From: MGBC102946 sp022793145
Lineage (GTDB): Bacteria; Bacillota_I; Bacilli_A; RF39; UBA660
Reading direction: 5' to 3'
NCBI GenBank assembly: GCA_947426265.1
Contig: CANEDJ010000012.1
Location: 1 to 34,991, forward strand
Length of the DNA: 34,991 nucleotides
Shown: positions 7,448 to 14,469 of the stretch, piece after piece
Layout: each line of letters begins with the position of its first letter
Position numbering within the stretch: position 1 is the stretch's first letter
Notes under the pieces: model-generated
What the model saw: only the letters and a program-made list of their open reading frames with translations
Database searches by the model: none
What the model was told of the DNA's origin: nothing
Made by a program: the position numbers and the translations under genes

Positions 7448-7774
7448 CTAAATTTCTGTTATCGTTAACTGTTCCATATCGGTATTGGCTAGGGCAGACA
7501 TAAAAGCTTGATATTCTTCGATTGCAAATTTAATAACTGAAGTTATATTTTTTCCACTTGCTTGGTAAGTTTCAAGTAATTTAATTGCTAAATTTGGATT
7601 AACATCTTTATGATTTGCTAAAAATAAACTTGTCCAAATTAAATCATAAAAAGTAATTGGTTTTTTATCAAAATCAGCAGCATTAAAGCCATTTGCTTCT
7701 AACCACTTAATACTTTCTCTAGTTAGCATTAAAGAATAATTTTTGTTATTAATATTGAGTTCTAACTTTCTCAT
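7448..7774 (-). CDS. Phage tail assembly chaperone (gpG-like)
   Basis: A 108-residue acidic/helical protein beginning MRKLELNINNKNYSLMLTRE, the usual opening of siphophage tail assembly chaperones, with conserved FYDLIWTSLFLANHK and a C-terminal EYQAF-SAL region. The frame extends to 7807, but AAAGGAGG (7781-7788, minus strand) is spaced for the ATG at 7774, which I use. In phages it binds the tape measure protein during tail assembly. The partner gene follows in the -1 frame. Confidence 0.7.
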   Translation of the reverse strand: MRKLELNINNKNYSLMLTRESIKWLEANGFNAADFDKKPITFYDLIWTSLFLANHKDVNPNLAIKLLETYQASGKNITSVIKFAIEEYQAFMSALANTDMEQLTITEI

Positions 7775-7805
7775 ACGAAACCTCCTTTCTAACAAAATAA
7801 TTATC

Positions 7806-7852
7806 ATTGCAAAGAAACGAGGAGATGAAAGAAAAAGACATTTCTTTGCAAT
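7806..7852. repeat. 12-bp perfect inverted repeat, alternative to the long palindrome
   Basis: ATTGCAAAGAAA (7806-7817) and TTTCTTTGCAAT (7841-7852) are exact complements 23 bp apart. The right arm is the same sequence used by the outer stem of the long palindrome at 7837-7950, so the two folds exclude each other. Confidence 0.6.
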
Positions 7853-7950
7853 AACAAATGGGGCTTATATAGGAGCGATTTCAAAATGAATAAAATAAAT
7901 CGCTCACCAATATAAAAGCACAAATAACTTTGAATCGCAAATGAAATGTC
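7837..7950. other. Long imperfect palindrome / structured RNA candidate
   Basis: GACATTTC-TTTGC (7837-7849) pairs with GCAAA-t-GAAATGTC (7937-7950). Inside it, GC-TTATAT (7863-7870) pairs with ATATAA (7910-7915) and GC (7918-7919), and AGCGATTT (7874-7881) pairs with AAATCGCT (7897-7904). The region is non-coding and lies between the LexA-like gene and the tail chaperone gene on the minus strand. It could act as RNA on either strand or be a MITE-like relic. Confidence 0.5.
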
Positions 7951-7979
7951 CATATATCCAATAAATATCTAACCAATAT

Positions 7980-8222
7980 TTAATCTTTGTCCAATTTTTT
8001 TCCAACTGGTTTTTTTAAAACTTCAATTGATCTCCATTTATTATTAGAAGTTCTAATACATCCTTTTTTTTCTAGTTCCATAATTAAGTGATAAATACTA
8101 TTAACATGTTTTATATTTAATGCATTGGTAAGTTCCTGATAAGTTGGAGAATATCCATGTTCCTCTCTATAACGAATAATAGTATCTAATAATGATTTTT
8201 GTTTTGGTGTTAATGTTAACAT
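7980..8222 (-). CDS. LexA-like winged-helix DNA-binding protein, no protease domain
   Basis: 80 residues that match the N-terminal LexA DNA-binding domain: LTPKQKSLLDTIIRYREEHG, YSPTYQELTNALNI (recognition helix region), then LEKKGCIR in the wing. The Ser/Lys autoprotease domain of full LexA (about 200 residues) is absent, so RecA-driven self-cleavage is not expected. The ribosome site AGGAGGG on the minus strand is well placed. Likely the regulator of the adjacent tail-gene remnant, perhaps acting on its own promoter. Confidence 0.8.
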   Translation of the reverse strand: MLTLTPKQKSLLDTIIRYREEHGYSPTYQELTNALNIKHVNSIYHLIMELEKKGCIRTSNNKWRSIEVLKKPVGKKLDKD

Positions 8223-8262
8223 TTTCCTGTCCCTCCTGAAATAAAAATTTTTCTTGTATACT

Positions 8263-8291
8263 CTTATACATCAAAACTATTTTTTTTGCAA
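8263..8291 (-). promoter_or_regulatory. Promoter of the LexA-like gene
   Basis: On the minus strand TTGCAA (8291-8286) and TATAAG (8268-8263) with a 17-bp spacer. Three TGCAAAAA copies lie around and upstream of the -35. Confidence 0.55.
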
Positions 8292-8333
8292 TATTAATTT
8301 CAATATTTTTGCACATTTTTATGCATTTTTGCA
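8283..8333 (-). promoter_or_regulatory. Iterated TGCAAAAA motifs, possible operator
   Basis: TGCAAAAA (minus strand) occurs at 8283-8290, 8306-8313 and 8326-8333, plus a variant TGCATAAAAA at 8316-8325. The spacings of 20-23 bp are close to two helical turns, which suits cooperative repressor binding upstream of the LexA-like gene. Confidence 0.45.
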
Positions 8334-8349
8334 CCTTTTATAAATTCAT

Positions 8350-8373
8350 AAAAAAAGCAAATTTGTATTTGCT
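8350..8373 (-). terminator. Terminator of the TetR-family gene
   Basis: On the minus strand AGCAAAT (8373-8367), 4-nt loop, ATTTGCT (8362-8356), then a T-run. It overlaps the stop codon. Confidence 0.7.
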
Positions 8374-8941
8374 ATATTGTTTCAGAAATTAATATCTCTA
8401 AATAATCTAAAATATCTTGTTTGCTATAATGATTATTATTTTTTAGCCATTCAGTTCCAACATTAAAAACTGCACCTAAATAGAATTTTGCAATAATATC
8501 ACTTGGAATATTTTTATTATTTTTATCATGTTCAATTCGTTTTTTGATATCTTCATTTAATGTGTCATAAATCATATCCATAATAACGCTATTTTTATTA
8601 TGTATCATGATGGCACTATAAATATCTCTGTTGTTATCAACATGTTCTAAAAATATTCGTAACATTTCCAAATAATATTCTTTTGAATTAGAAATTTTGG
8701 TATTGGTGCTCAGTTCTTTTGCGAAAGAACATTTTAATGTTTCAATTAAATCAGCAAATAACTCATATTTATCATTGTAATGAGAATAAAAAGTAGAACG
8801 ATTCACCAAAGCTTTTTCACAAATATCTGATACTTTGATTTCTTCGAATGTTTTTTCTTTCAATAAATGGAGCAAAGAATCATATAAATTCTTTCTTGTT
8901 TTTATAACTCTTAAATCTTGTTTTTCTTTCAATTTAATCAC
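8372..8941 (-). CDS. TetR/AcrR-family transcriptional regulator
   Basis: 189 residues. The N-terminal TetR helix-turn-helix is clear: TRKNLYDSLLHLLKEKTFEEIKVSDICEKA then VNRSTFYSHYNDKYEL; the C-terminal half is an all-helical ligand/dimer domain. It is divergent from the MMPL exporter gene and most likely represses it and itself. The GTG at 8941 begins the frame, but AGGTG overlaps it and is well spaced for an in-frame TTG at 8932, so the true protein may be three residues shorter. Ligand unknown. Confidence 0.85.
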   Translation of the reverse strand: MIKLKEKQDLRVIKTRKNLYDSLLHLLKEKTFEEIKVSDICEKALVNRSTFYSHYNDKYELFADLIETLKCSFAKELSTNTKISNSKEYYLEMLRIFLEHVDNNRDIYSAIMIHNKNSVIMDMIYDTLNEDIKKRIEHDKNNKNIPSDIIAKFYLGAVFNVGTEWLKNNNHYSKQDILDYLEILISETI

Positions 8942-8950
8942 CTATCCATT

Positions 8951-8956
8951 ATTATA
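8951..8956 (-). promoter_or_regulatory. -10 of the TetR-family gene
   Basis: TATAAT on the minus strand (8956-8951), with a TTTACT -35-like box 16 bp upstream. It faces the MMPL gene across the shared control region. Confidence 0.5.
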
Positions 8957-8984
8957 GAGTTTTTTCTACAAAAGTAAAGTTAAG

Positions 8985-9020
8985 TTACTATCTGTTGGAT
9001 AATTAACAAACAAATAGTAA
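8985..9020. promoter_or_regulatory. Candidate TetR operator palindrome
   Basis: TTACTATCTGTT (8985-8996) and AACAAATAGTAA (9009-9020) are inverted with one mismatch and a 12-bp spacer. An inner TGTT...AACA repeat (8993-9008) is nested in it. It sits between the divergent TetR and MMPL genes, where such repressors usually bind. Confidence 0.5.
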
Positions 9021-9108
9021 AAATTTGTCGAATAAAAAACATTCTATATTTTATGTTGCTCATTTTTTCAGTGGAATGTAATAAAATACATAGCGACGGA
9101 GGGATAAT

Positions 9109-11169
9109 GTGAAAAAATTAAAAAAGTTAATTGTAAATCATAGCTTATTGGTTGTTATAATCTCTTGTGTTTTATTAATTCCATCTATCATAGGATATTA
9201 TAATACCAAAGTAAATTATGATATTTTAGTATATTTGCCTGAAGATATTGAAACAATCAAAGGACAAAATATTCTAACAGATGAATTTGGAATCGGAGCC
9301 TTTTCATTTGTTACAGTAGAAAATATGTCAAACTATGATATTTTAACTTTAGAAAAAAAGATAAAAGAGATAGATGGAGTAGAAACAGTAGCAAGTATTG
9401 CAGATGTTATAGATACCATAATACCAAGTTTTATGTTACCAGATGAAGTGATAGAAAAAATGTATCAAGATGACCAAACGATTATCTTAGTAACTTTTAA
9501 TAGTGGTACATCAGAAGAAAAAACCATGAATGCAGTAAAAAACTTGAGAGAAACAGTAGGAGATGCTACTAAAGTAAGTGGTATGACAGCTATGGTATTA
9601 GATACAAGAGACTTATCAGAACAAGAAATATTTGCTTATATTGTAATTGCCGTTTTCTTATGTTTATTTGTATTAGTAATTGCAACAGATTCTTATTTAA
9701 TTCCAATATTTTTGCTAGGGAATATTGGTTTTGCAATCCTCTATAATATGGGAACAAATCTTATTTTTGGACAAATCTCTTATATTACGAAAGCAATTAC
9801 AGCAGTGTTACAATTAGGAGTAACTATGGACTTTTCCATTTTCTTATATCACAAATATGAGCAAGCAAAAAATGGAGAAAAGGATAAAAAGAAAGCAATG
9901 GAACAAGCCATTTCTGATACGTTCAACTCAGTTATTGGATCATCACTTACAACAATTGCAGGATTTTTAGCTCTTTGCTCTATGAATTTGACTCTAGGAA
10001 CAGATATTGGAATTGTCATGGCAAAAGGAGTTTTATGTGGATTAATCTCAGTTTTAACGCTTTTTCCTGCACTGTTACTTGTATTTGATAAAGCATTAGA
10101 AAGAACAAGGCATAAAGTATTTATACCAGAATTTAAAGGACTACAGAACTTTATTATGAAGCATAATAAAATAATAATGACTTTATTTTTGGTCTTATTA
10201 GTTCCAGCTATATTAGGGAATAATAAAGTTGAAGTATATTATAAATTAGATAAATCGTTACCAGAAAATTTATCTAGTAGCATTGCCAATTCTAATTTGG
10301 CTAAAGATTTCAACATTGTATCACCTGAATTAATCTTAATTGACAAAGATTTAAACCCTAGTGACTTAGATGAACTAATAGATAAATTAAAAAAGATAGA
10401 AGGAATAGATTTGGTACTTGCGCCAAAGAGTTTACTAGAGATCATACCAAGCTTTATGTTACCTGAAGATATTACAAAAATGATAGAAAATGATCATTAT
10501 CAATTAATGATTGTAAATTCACTTTATGAAATTGCCTCACCTGAATTAGAAGCACAAATAAAAGAAGTGGATAAGTTGATAAAGTCTTATGATAAAAATG
10601 CTATTGTTGCAGGAGAAGGACCACTTATGAATGATTTGACTCGTATTGCTGATCATGACTTTAAAATGGTGAATTATTCTTCTATTATCGTTATTTTTGT
10701 TTTGATGTTATTTGTATTAAAATCTTTTAGCTTACCATTTATTTTAATTTGTGCAATTGAATTTGCGATTTTCTTAAATATGGCAATTGCTTACTATACA
10801 GGAACAACCTTACCATTTATTGCCTCTATTGTAGTAGGAACCATTCAGCTTGGAGCTACGATTGACTATGCAATTTTAATGTCAACAAAATATTTGGAAG
10901 AAAGAAAAGAAAATAAGAAAAAAGAAGCTATGAAAAAAACTTTAGAAACAACAGTACCATCCATTTTAGTTTCTGCACTTTGTTTTTTTGCAGCAACATT
11001 TGGAGTAGCGTTTTATTCAAAAATAGATATGATAGGTTCGATATGTACTTTATTATCTAGAGGAGCCATTATCAGTATGATAGTTGTTATATTTTTATTA
11101 CCAACATTATTATCATTGTTTGATAAACTTATCATGAAAACAACAAAAGGAATGAAGGAGAGTGTGTAA
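9109..11169 (+). CDS. MMPL/RND-family membrane exporter
   Basis: A 686-residue two-fold repeated transporter. Each half has one N-terminal helix, an extracytoplasmic loop of about 130 residues (NYDILVYLPEDIETIKGQ in the first, YYKLDKSLPENLSSSIA in the second) and a block of five to six helices (LGVTMDFSIFLYHKYEQA and LGATIDYAILMSTKYLEE are the paired RND signatures). The Asp in T-DF/DY is the family's proton-relay site. It exports hydrophobic or lipid-like compounds; the substrate is unknown. GTG start with CGGAGGG at 9097-9103. The next gene follows after 1 nt; a divergent TetR gene lies upstream. Confidence 0.85.
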   Translation: MKKLKKLIVNHSLLVVIISCVLLIPSIIGYYNTKVNYDILVYLPEDIETIKGQNILTDEFGIGAFSFVTVENMSNYDILTLEKKIKEIDGVETVASIADVIDTIIPSFMLPDEVIEKMYQDDQTIILVTFNSGTSEEKTMNAVKNLRETVGDATKVSGMTAMVLDTRDLSEQEIFAYIVIAVFLCLFVLVIATDSYLIPIFLLGNIGFAILYNMGTNLIFGQISYITKAITAVLQLGVTMDFSIFLYHKYEQAKNGEKDKKKAMEQAISDTFNSVIGSSLTTIAGFLALCSMNLTLGTDIGIVMAKGVLCGLISVLTLFPALLLVFDKALERTRHKVFIPEFKGLQNFIMKHNKIIMTLFLVLLVPAILGNNKVEVYYKLDKSLPENLSSSIANSNLAKDFNIVSPELILIDKDLNPSDLDELIDKLKKIEGIDLVLAPKSLLEIIPSFMLPEDITKMIENDHYQLMIVNSLYEIASPELEAQIKEVDKLIKSYDKNAIVAGEGPLMNDLTRIADHDFKMVNYSSIIVIFVLMLFVLKSFSLPFILICAIEFAIFLNMAIAYYTGTTLPFIASIVVGTIQLGATIDYAILMSTKYLEERKENKKKEAMKKTLETTVPSILVSALCFFAATFGVAFYSKIDMIGSICTLLSRGAIISMIVVIFLLPTLLSLFDKLIMKTTKGMKESV
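11155..11160 (+). promoter_or_regulatory. Ribosome site that decides the start at 11171
   Basis: AAGGAG at 11155-11160 is 10 nt before ATG 11171 but only 1 nt before the GTG at 11162, so the shorter reading is correct. Confidence 0.7.
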
Positions 11170-11170
11170 T

Positions 11171-12712
11171 ATGAAAAAATTGAAATCATTATTAAATATT
11201 ACGTTAGCTGGATATTTGATTTTAAATCCACTTAGTGTATATGCACTGACAAAAAATGAAACGATTTATAGTAGTTTAGATGAAAATGGGAAGCTTGTTT
11301 TATCTACTGTAACAAATCAAATCCAAAATGATGGTATAAATGAAATAGAAGATGAAACAGAATTAAAAAATATTTTAAATATAAATGGAAAGGAAACTTT
11401 TACATTAGAAAAAAACAGATTAAAATGGAAAGCAAATGGAAGGGATATTTTTTATAAGGGAGATATTACAAAAGAACAACCAATAGATGTAGAAATACAA
11501 TATTATTTAGATGATAAAAAAATGTCAGCCAAAGAAATGATTGGAAAAAAAGGAAAAGTAAAACTAGTAATACAGTATCAAAATAAATTAAGTGAACAAG
11601 TAAATATCAATGGGAAAGTAGAAACGATTTATACTCCTTTTGTAGTTACAACAGGAATGGTTTTAAATAATGATCATAATAAAAATATTATCATAGAAAA
11701 TGGAAAAGCAATAAATAGTGGCTCTAGGACTATGGTTATAGGAGTTTCAGCTCCAGGTTTATATCAATCTTTGGGAGTGAAAGAATTAGAAAACTTGGAT
11801 AAAGTAACAATTACTTATGATACAACAGCATTTTCTCTTGGAAATGTTTATATGGTAGCAACCCCAAAATTGTTAGAAGAAAAAGACTTAGAAATTTTTG
11901 ATAAATTAAATTCATTGTCTTCAAACCTAGATACTTTAAAATCAAGCATGGATGGGTTAGAAGAAGGAGCTAAAAAGTTAGAAGAAGGAAGTGCATCACT
12001 TTCTTTAGGAGCAAATGAAATCCATGCAAATTTAAAAACCGTAACAGATTCTATTACCAAATTAAAAAATGGATCAACAACATTAAAAGATGGTCTAGAA
12101 AACATTGTTACAACATTAGATCAAACGATTATATTAATAGAACAAGAACTACAAGTTTCTAATTTATCAGAAGCCAAAGGACAACTAGAAAGATTAAAAC
12201 TAGGAAATGAAACTATTATTACAAACACATTAGCAAAATTAGGAATGGATTATAATACTTTAATGTCATACTCTGGAGCAGATATTAGTGTATTAGAAGC
12301 AAAAGAGTTAGTATATGTACTTTCTATGAATAAAAAAGTTGTTGAACAGAGTATCTCTACATTAGATTTATTGCCATTATTAAAAGGCGGATTAGAACAA
12401 TTAAAGGCAGGGAGTATTGAAATAGAATATAATTTAGGACTTTTAGAAAAAGGAACCAAACAGCTTGAAATTGGTGCAGAAACATTAGCTAGTGGTGCAA
12501 CTGAATTGAAAGATGGAATTGTAACATTAAGTAATGGTACAAAAGCAATGAATAAAGAAGGAATTACTCCATTGCATCGATATTCTAATTTAATAAGAAA
12601 TTATAGTACAAAATTAGAAGCAATGAAAAACCTAAGTAAAGAATATCATGGATATGCAAGTAACAATGCCGATACAACAACTTTTATCTATATGATAAAG
12701 GGAATTCGATAA
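11171..12712 (+). CDS. Secreted YhgE/Pip-like coiled-coil protein
   Basis: 513 residues. A signal peptide (MKKLKSLLNITLAGYLILNP, cleavage likely after VYA) is followed by a beta-rich domain of about 180 residues. Then comes a long helical region with repeated L--G---L--G spacing (GLEEGAKKLEEGSASLSLGA; KQLEIGAETLASGATELKDG) typical of YhgE/Pip proteins. Unlike full YhgE it has no C-terminal membrane helices. Its start touches the MMPL stop, so the two are co-translated. Inferred role: extracytoplasmic partner of the exporter, comparable to an adaptor. A terminator follows immediately. Confidence 0.7.
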   Translation: MKKLKSLLNITLAGYLILNPLSVYALTKNETIYSSLDENGKLVLSTVTNQIQNDGINEIEDETELKNILNINGKETFTLEKNRLKWKANGRDIFYKGDITKEQPIDVEIQYYLDDKKMSAKEMIGKKGKVKLVIQYQNKLSEQVNINGKVETIYTPFVVTTGMVLNNDHNKNIIIENGKAINSGSRTMVIGVSAPGLYQSLGVKELENLDKVTITYDTTAFSLGNVYMVATPKLLEEKDLEIFDKLNSLSSNLDTLKSSMDGLEEGAKKLEEGSASLSLGANEIHANLKTVTDSITKLKNGSTTLKDGLENIVTTLDQTIILIEQELQVSNLSEAKGQLERLKLGNETIITNTLAKLGMDYNTLMSYSGADISVLEAKELVYVLSMNKKVVEQSISTLDLLPLLKGGLEQLKAGSIEIEYNLGLLEKGTKQLEIGAETLASGATELKDGIVTLSNGTKAMNKEGITPLHRYSNLIRNYSTKLEAMKNLSKEYHGYASNNADTTTFIYMIKGIR

Positions 12713-12752
12713 AAAGTGGAAGCATCTAAAAAAAGATGTTTTCACTTTTTTT
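12711..12752 (+). terminator. Terminator of the MMPL operon
   Basis: AAAAAGTGGAAGCATC (12711-12726) pairs with GATGTTTTCACTTTTT (12735-12750), 16 pairs including two G-U, ending in T's. Confidence 0.85.
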
Positions 12753-12779
12753 GACTTTTTAATTCCTTTGTTTTATACT
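12751..12779 (+). promoter_or_regulatory. Promoter of rnhB
   Basis: TTGACT (12751-12756) and TATACT (12774-12779) with a 17-bp spacer, starting inside the T-tract of the previous terminator. Confidence 0.75.
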
Positions 12780-12800
12780 AAATAAGAAGGATATGAGAAT

Positions 12801-13439
12801 ATGAAAAAAATAAAAGAACAAATAGATTTATGGCAGTATGAAAAAGAATTATATGAACAAGGATATGAATATATAGGAGGAACGGATGAAGCAGGAAGAG
12901 GACCATTAATAGGTCCAGTAGTTGCAGCTTGTTGTGTGCTCCCAAAAGACTTTATTTTAGAAGGATTAACTGATTCTAAAAAATTAACAGAAAAGAAAAG
13001 AGAACAATTTTTTCCTTATATTAAAGAACATGCAATTGCTTATGGAATTGGAATAGTATCTCCAGAACGCATTGATGAAATTAATATCTATCAAGCAAGT
13101 AGAGAAGCTATGTTACTAGCAATTAAAGAAGTAAGAGAAAAAATAAACTTAGAGTATGTGCTTAGTGATGCAATGCCACTAAGTTTAGATATTCCTTCAC
13201 TTCCTATAATTAAAGGAGATGCAAAAAGTATTAGTATTGCTGCCTCCTCTGTAATAGCAAAAGTAACTAGAGATCATATATTAGAAGAACTTGATGTAAA
13301 ATATCCAGAATATGGGTTTAAAAATCACAAAGGATATCCAACCAAATCCCATTTGGAAGCAATTGAAAAATATGGATTAATTGAAGGATACCGTAAAACA
13401 TATGGACCTATTAAGAAAATATTGGAGGTACAAAAATGA
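12801..13439 (+). CDS. rnhB: Ribonuclease HII
   Basis: A 212-residue RNase HII that nicks RNA of RNA-DNA hybrids and single ribonucleotides in DNA. Acidic active-site residues are visible: D29 and E30 in GGTDEAGRGP, D123 in VLSDAMP, and the KGDAKSISIAASSVIAKVTR block with D140, followed by the conserved YGFKNHKGYPT-SHLEAI segment. Normal length for the family. AGAAGG lies 10 nt before the ATG. The stop overlaps the next start (ATGA), so the two are co-translated. Confidence 0.95.
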   Translation: MKKIKEQIDLWQYEKELYEQGYEYIGGTDEAGRGPLIGPVVAACCVLPKDFILEGLTDSKKLTEKKREQFFPYIKEHAIAYGIGIVSPERIDEINIYQASREAMLLAIKEVREKINLEYVLSDAMPLSLDIPSLPIIKGDAKSISIAASSVIAKVTRDHILEELDVKYPEYGFKNHKGYPTKSHLEAIEKYGLIEGYRKTYGPIKKILEVQK

Positions 13440-14368
13440 AAATTTTATTGTTTAGCCATCGCTCTGATGTAGATGGAATTACACCAGTTATTTTATCAAA
13501 ACTAGCATTCGATTCTGTTGATTATATTTTAGAAGAACCTTCTACCATCAATGAAAAATTTAAAGCTATTTATGAGGAGGGAACTTTAAATAATTATGAT
13601 TTTATTTATGTAACAGATTTATGTATCAATCATGAATTAGCAGGTCAAATTGAGCAAGATGAAAAACTAAAACAGAAAATCTTAATCTTTGATCATCATC
13701 ATACCAATAATGAAATGAATCAATATTCATTTATTACTGTTATAGAGGAACAATTGGGACATAAAGAATGTGGAAGTAGCTTATATTATCAATATTTATT
13801 AGAAGTCCATCCAAATGAAATGTTAAAAAAGCCAGTTGTGGGTGAAATGGTAGAATTAGTGAGGCTTATTGATACATGGGAATGGAAAAAAGAAAACGTG
13901 ATAGAAGCAACATGGATTGCTAACTTATTAGGTATTTATGGAGTTTCTTATTACATTGACTTTTATTATCAATTTTGTTTAAAAGAAATACATTTCTTTT
14001 TTGATGAAAACCAAAAGTATTTGTTAGAAGTAGAAAGAATTAGAATTGATAATTATATTGAGAAAAAAGAGCAAGAAATAATTCCAGTTATTTTAAATAA
14101 TTATCATATTGGTATTATTTTTGCAGAACTTTATCGTAGTGAATTAGGAAATAGAATCGCCGAAAAATATCAAGATCAATATGATTTTATAGCTGTAGTA
14201 AATATTTCTAGAAGTGTAAGTTATAGAAGTGTAAAAGAAATTGATGTATCAGAGTTTGCAAAACTTTATGGAGGGGCAGGACACAAACAAGCAGCAGGAA
14301 GTAGTTTGCCAGAAAATTTATTAAATAATATCATCAAACTCATTTTTATAGATGGAAAAAAAATGTAG
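13436..14368 (+). CDS. DHH/DHHA1 phosphoesterase (NrnB-like)
   Basis: 310 residues. DHH-family motifs in order: SHRSDVDG (D11, D13), D61 in VTDLC, D86-H87-H88-H89, and a C-terminal DHHA1 signature GGAGHKQAAGSS. NrnB/YngD-type proteins degrade short RNAs (nanoRNA) or pAp-type nucleotides. Coupling to rnhB by a 4-nt overlap suits a role in clearing RNA fragments, but that link is inferred. A terminator overlaps the stop. Confidence 0.8.
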   Translation: MKILLFSHRSDVDGITPVILSKLAFDSVDYILEEPSTINEKFKAIYEEGTLNNYDFIYVTDLCINHELAGQIEQDEKLKQKILIFDHHHTNNEMNQYSFITVIEEQLGHKECGSSLYYQYLLEVHPNEMLKKPVVGEMVELVRLIDTWEWKKENVIEATWIANLLGIYGVSYYIDFYYQFCLKEIHFFFDENQKYLLEVERIRIDNYIEKKEQEIIPVILNNYHIGIIFAELYRSELGNRIAEKYQDQYDFIAVVNISRSVSYRSVKEIDVSEFAKLYGGAGHKQAAGSSLPENLLNNIIKLIFIDGKKM

Positions 14369-14389
14369 ATTAAAAATTTACATTTTTTT
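14357..14389 (+). terminator. Terminator of rnhB-DHH operon
   Basis: AAAAAAATGTA (14357-14367) pairs with TACATTTTTTT (14379-14389). Confidence 0.75.
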
Positions 14390-14436
14390 ATTTGTAGACT
14401 TTGTAATGCCAGAAAATTTCTCTTTTTTTTAAATTA

Positions 14437-14445
14437 TGATATACT
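14437..14445 (+). promoter_or_regulatory. Promoter of the ABC exporter operon
   Basis: Extended -10 TGA-TATACT (TATACT 14440-14445). The -35 (TTTCTC, 14417-14422) is poor, as allowed with an extended -10. Confidence 0.55.
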
Positions 14446-14469
14446 ATTTCTATAATAGGAGTGAGCTTT

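Noticed and set aside
11162..11170. GTG start for the YhgE/Pip-like protein
   Set aside because: The ribosome site would be 1 nt from it; ATG 11171 has proper spacing and gives a clean signal peptide.
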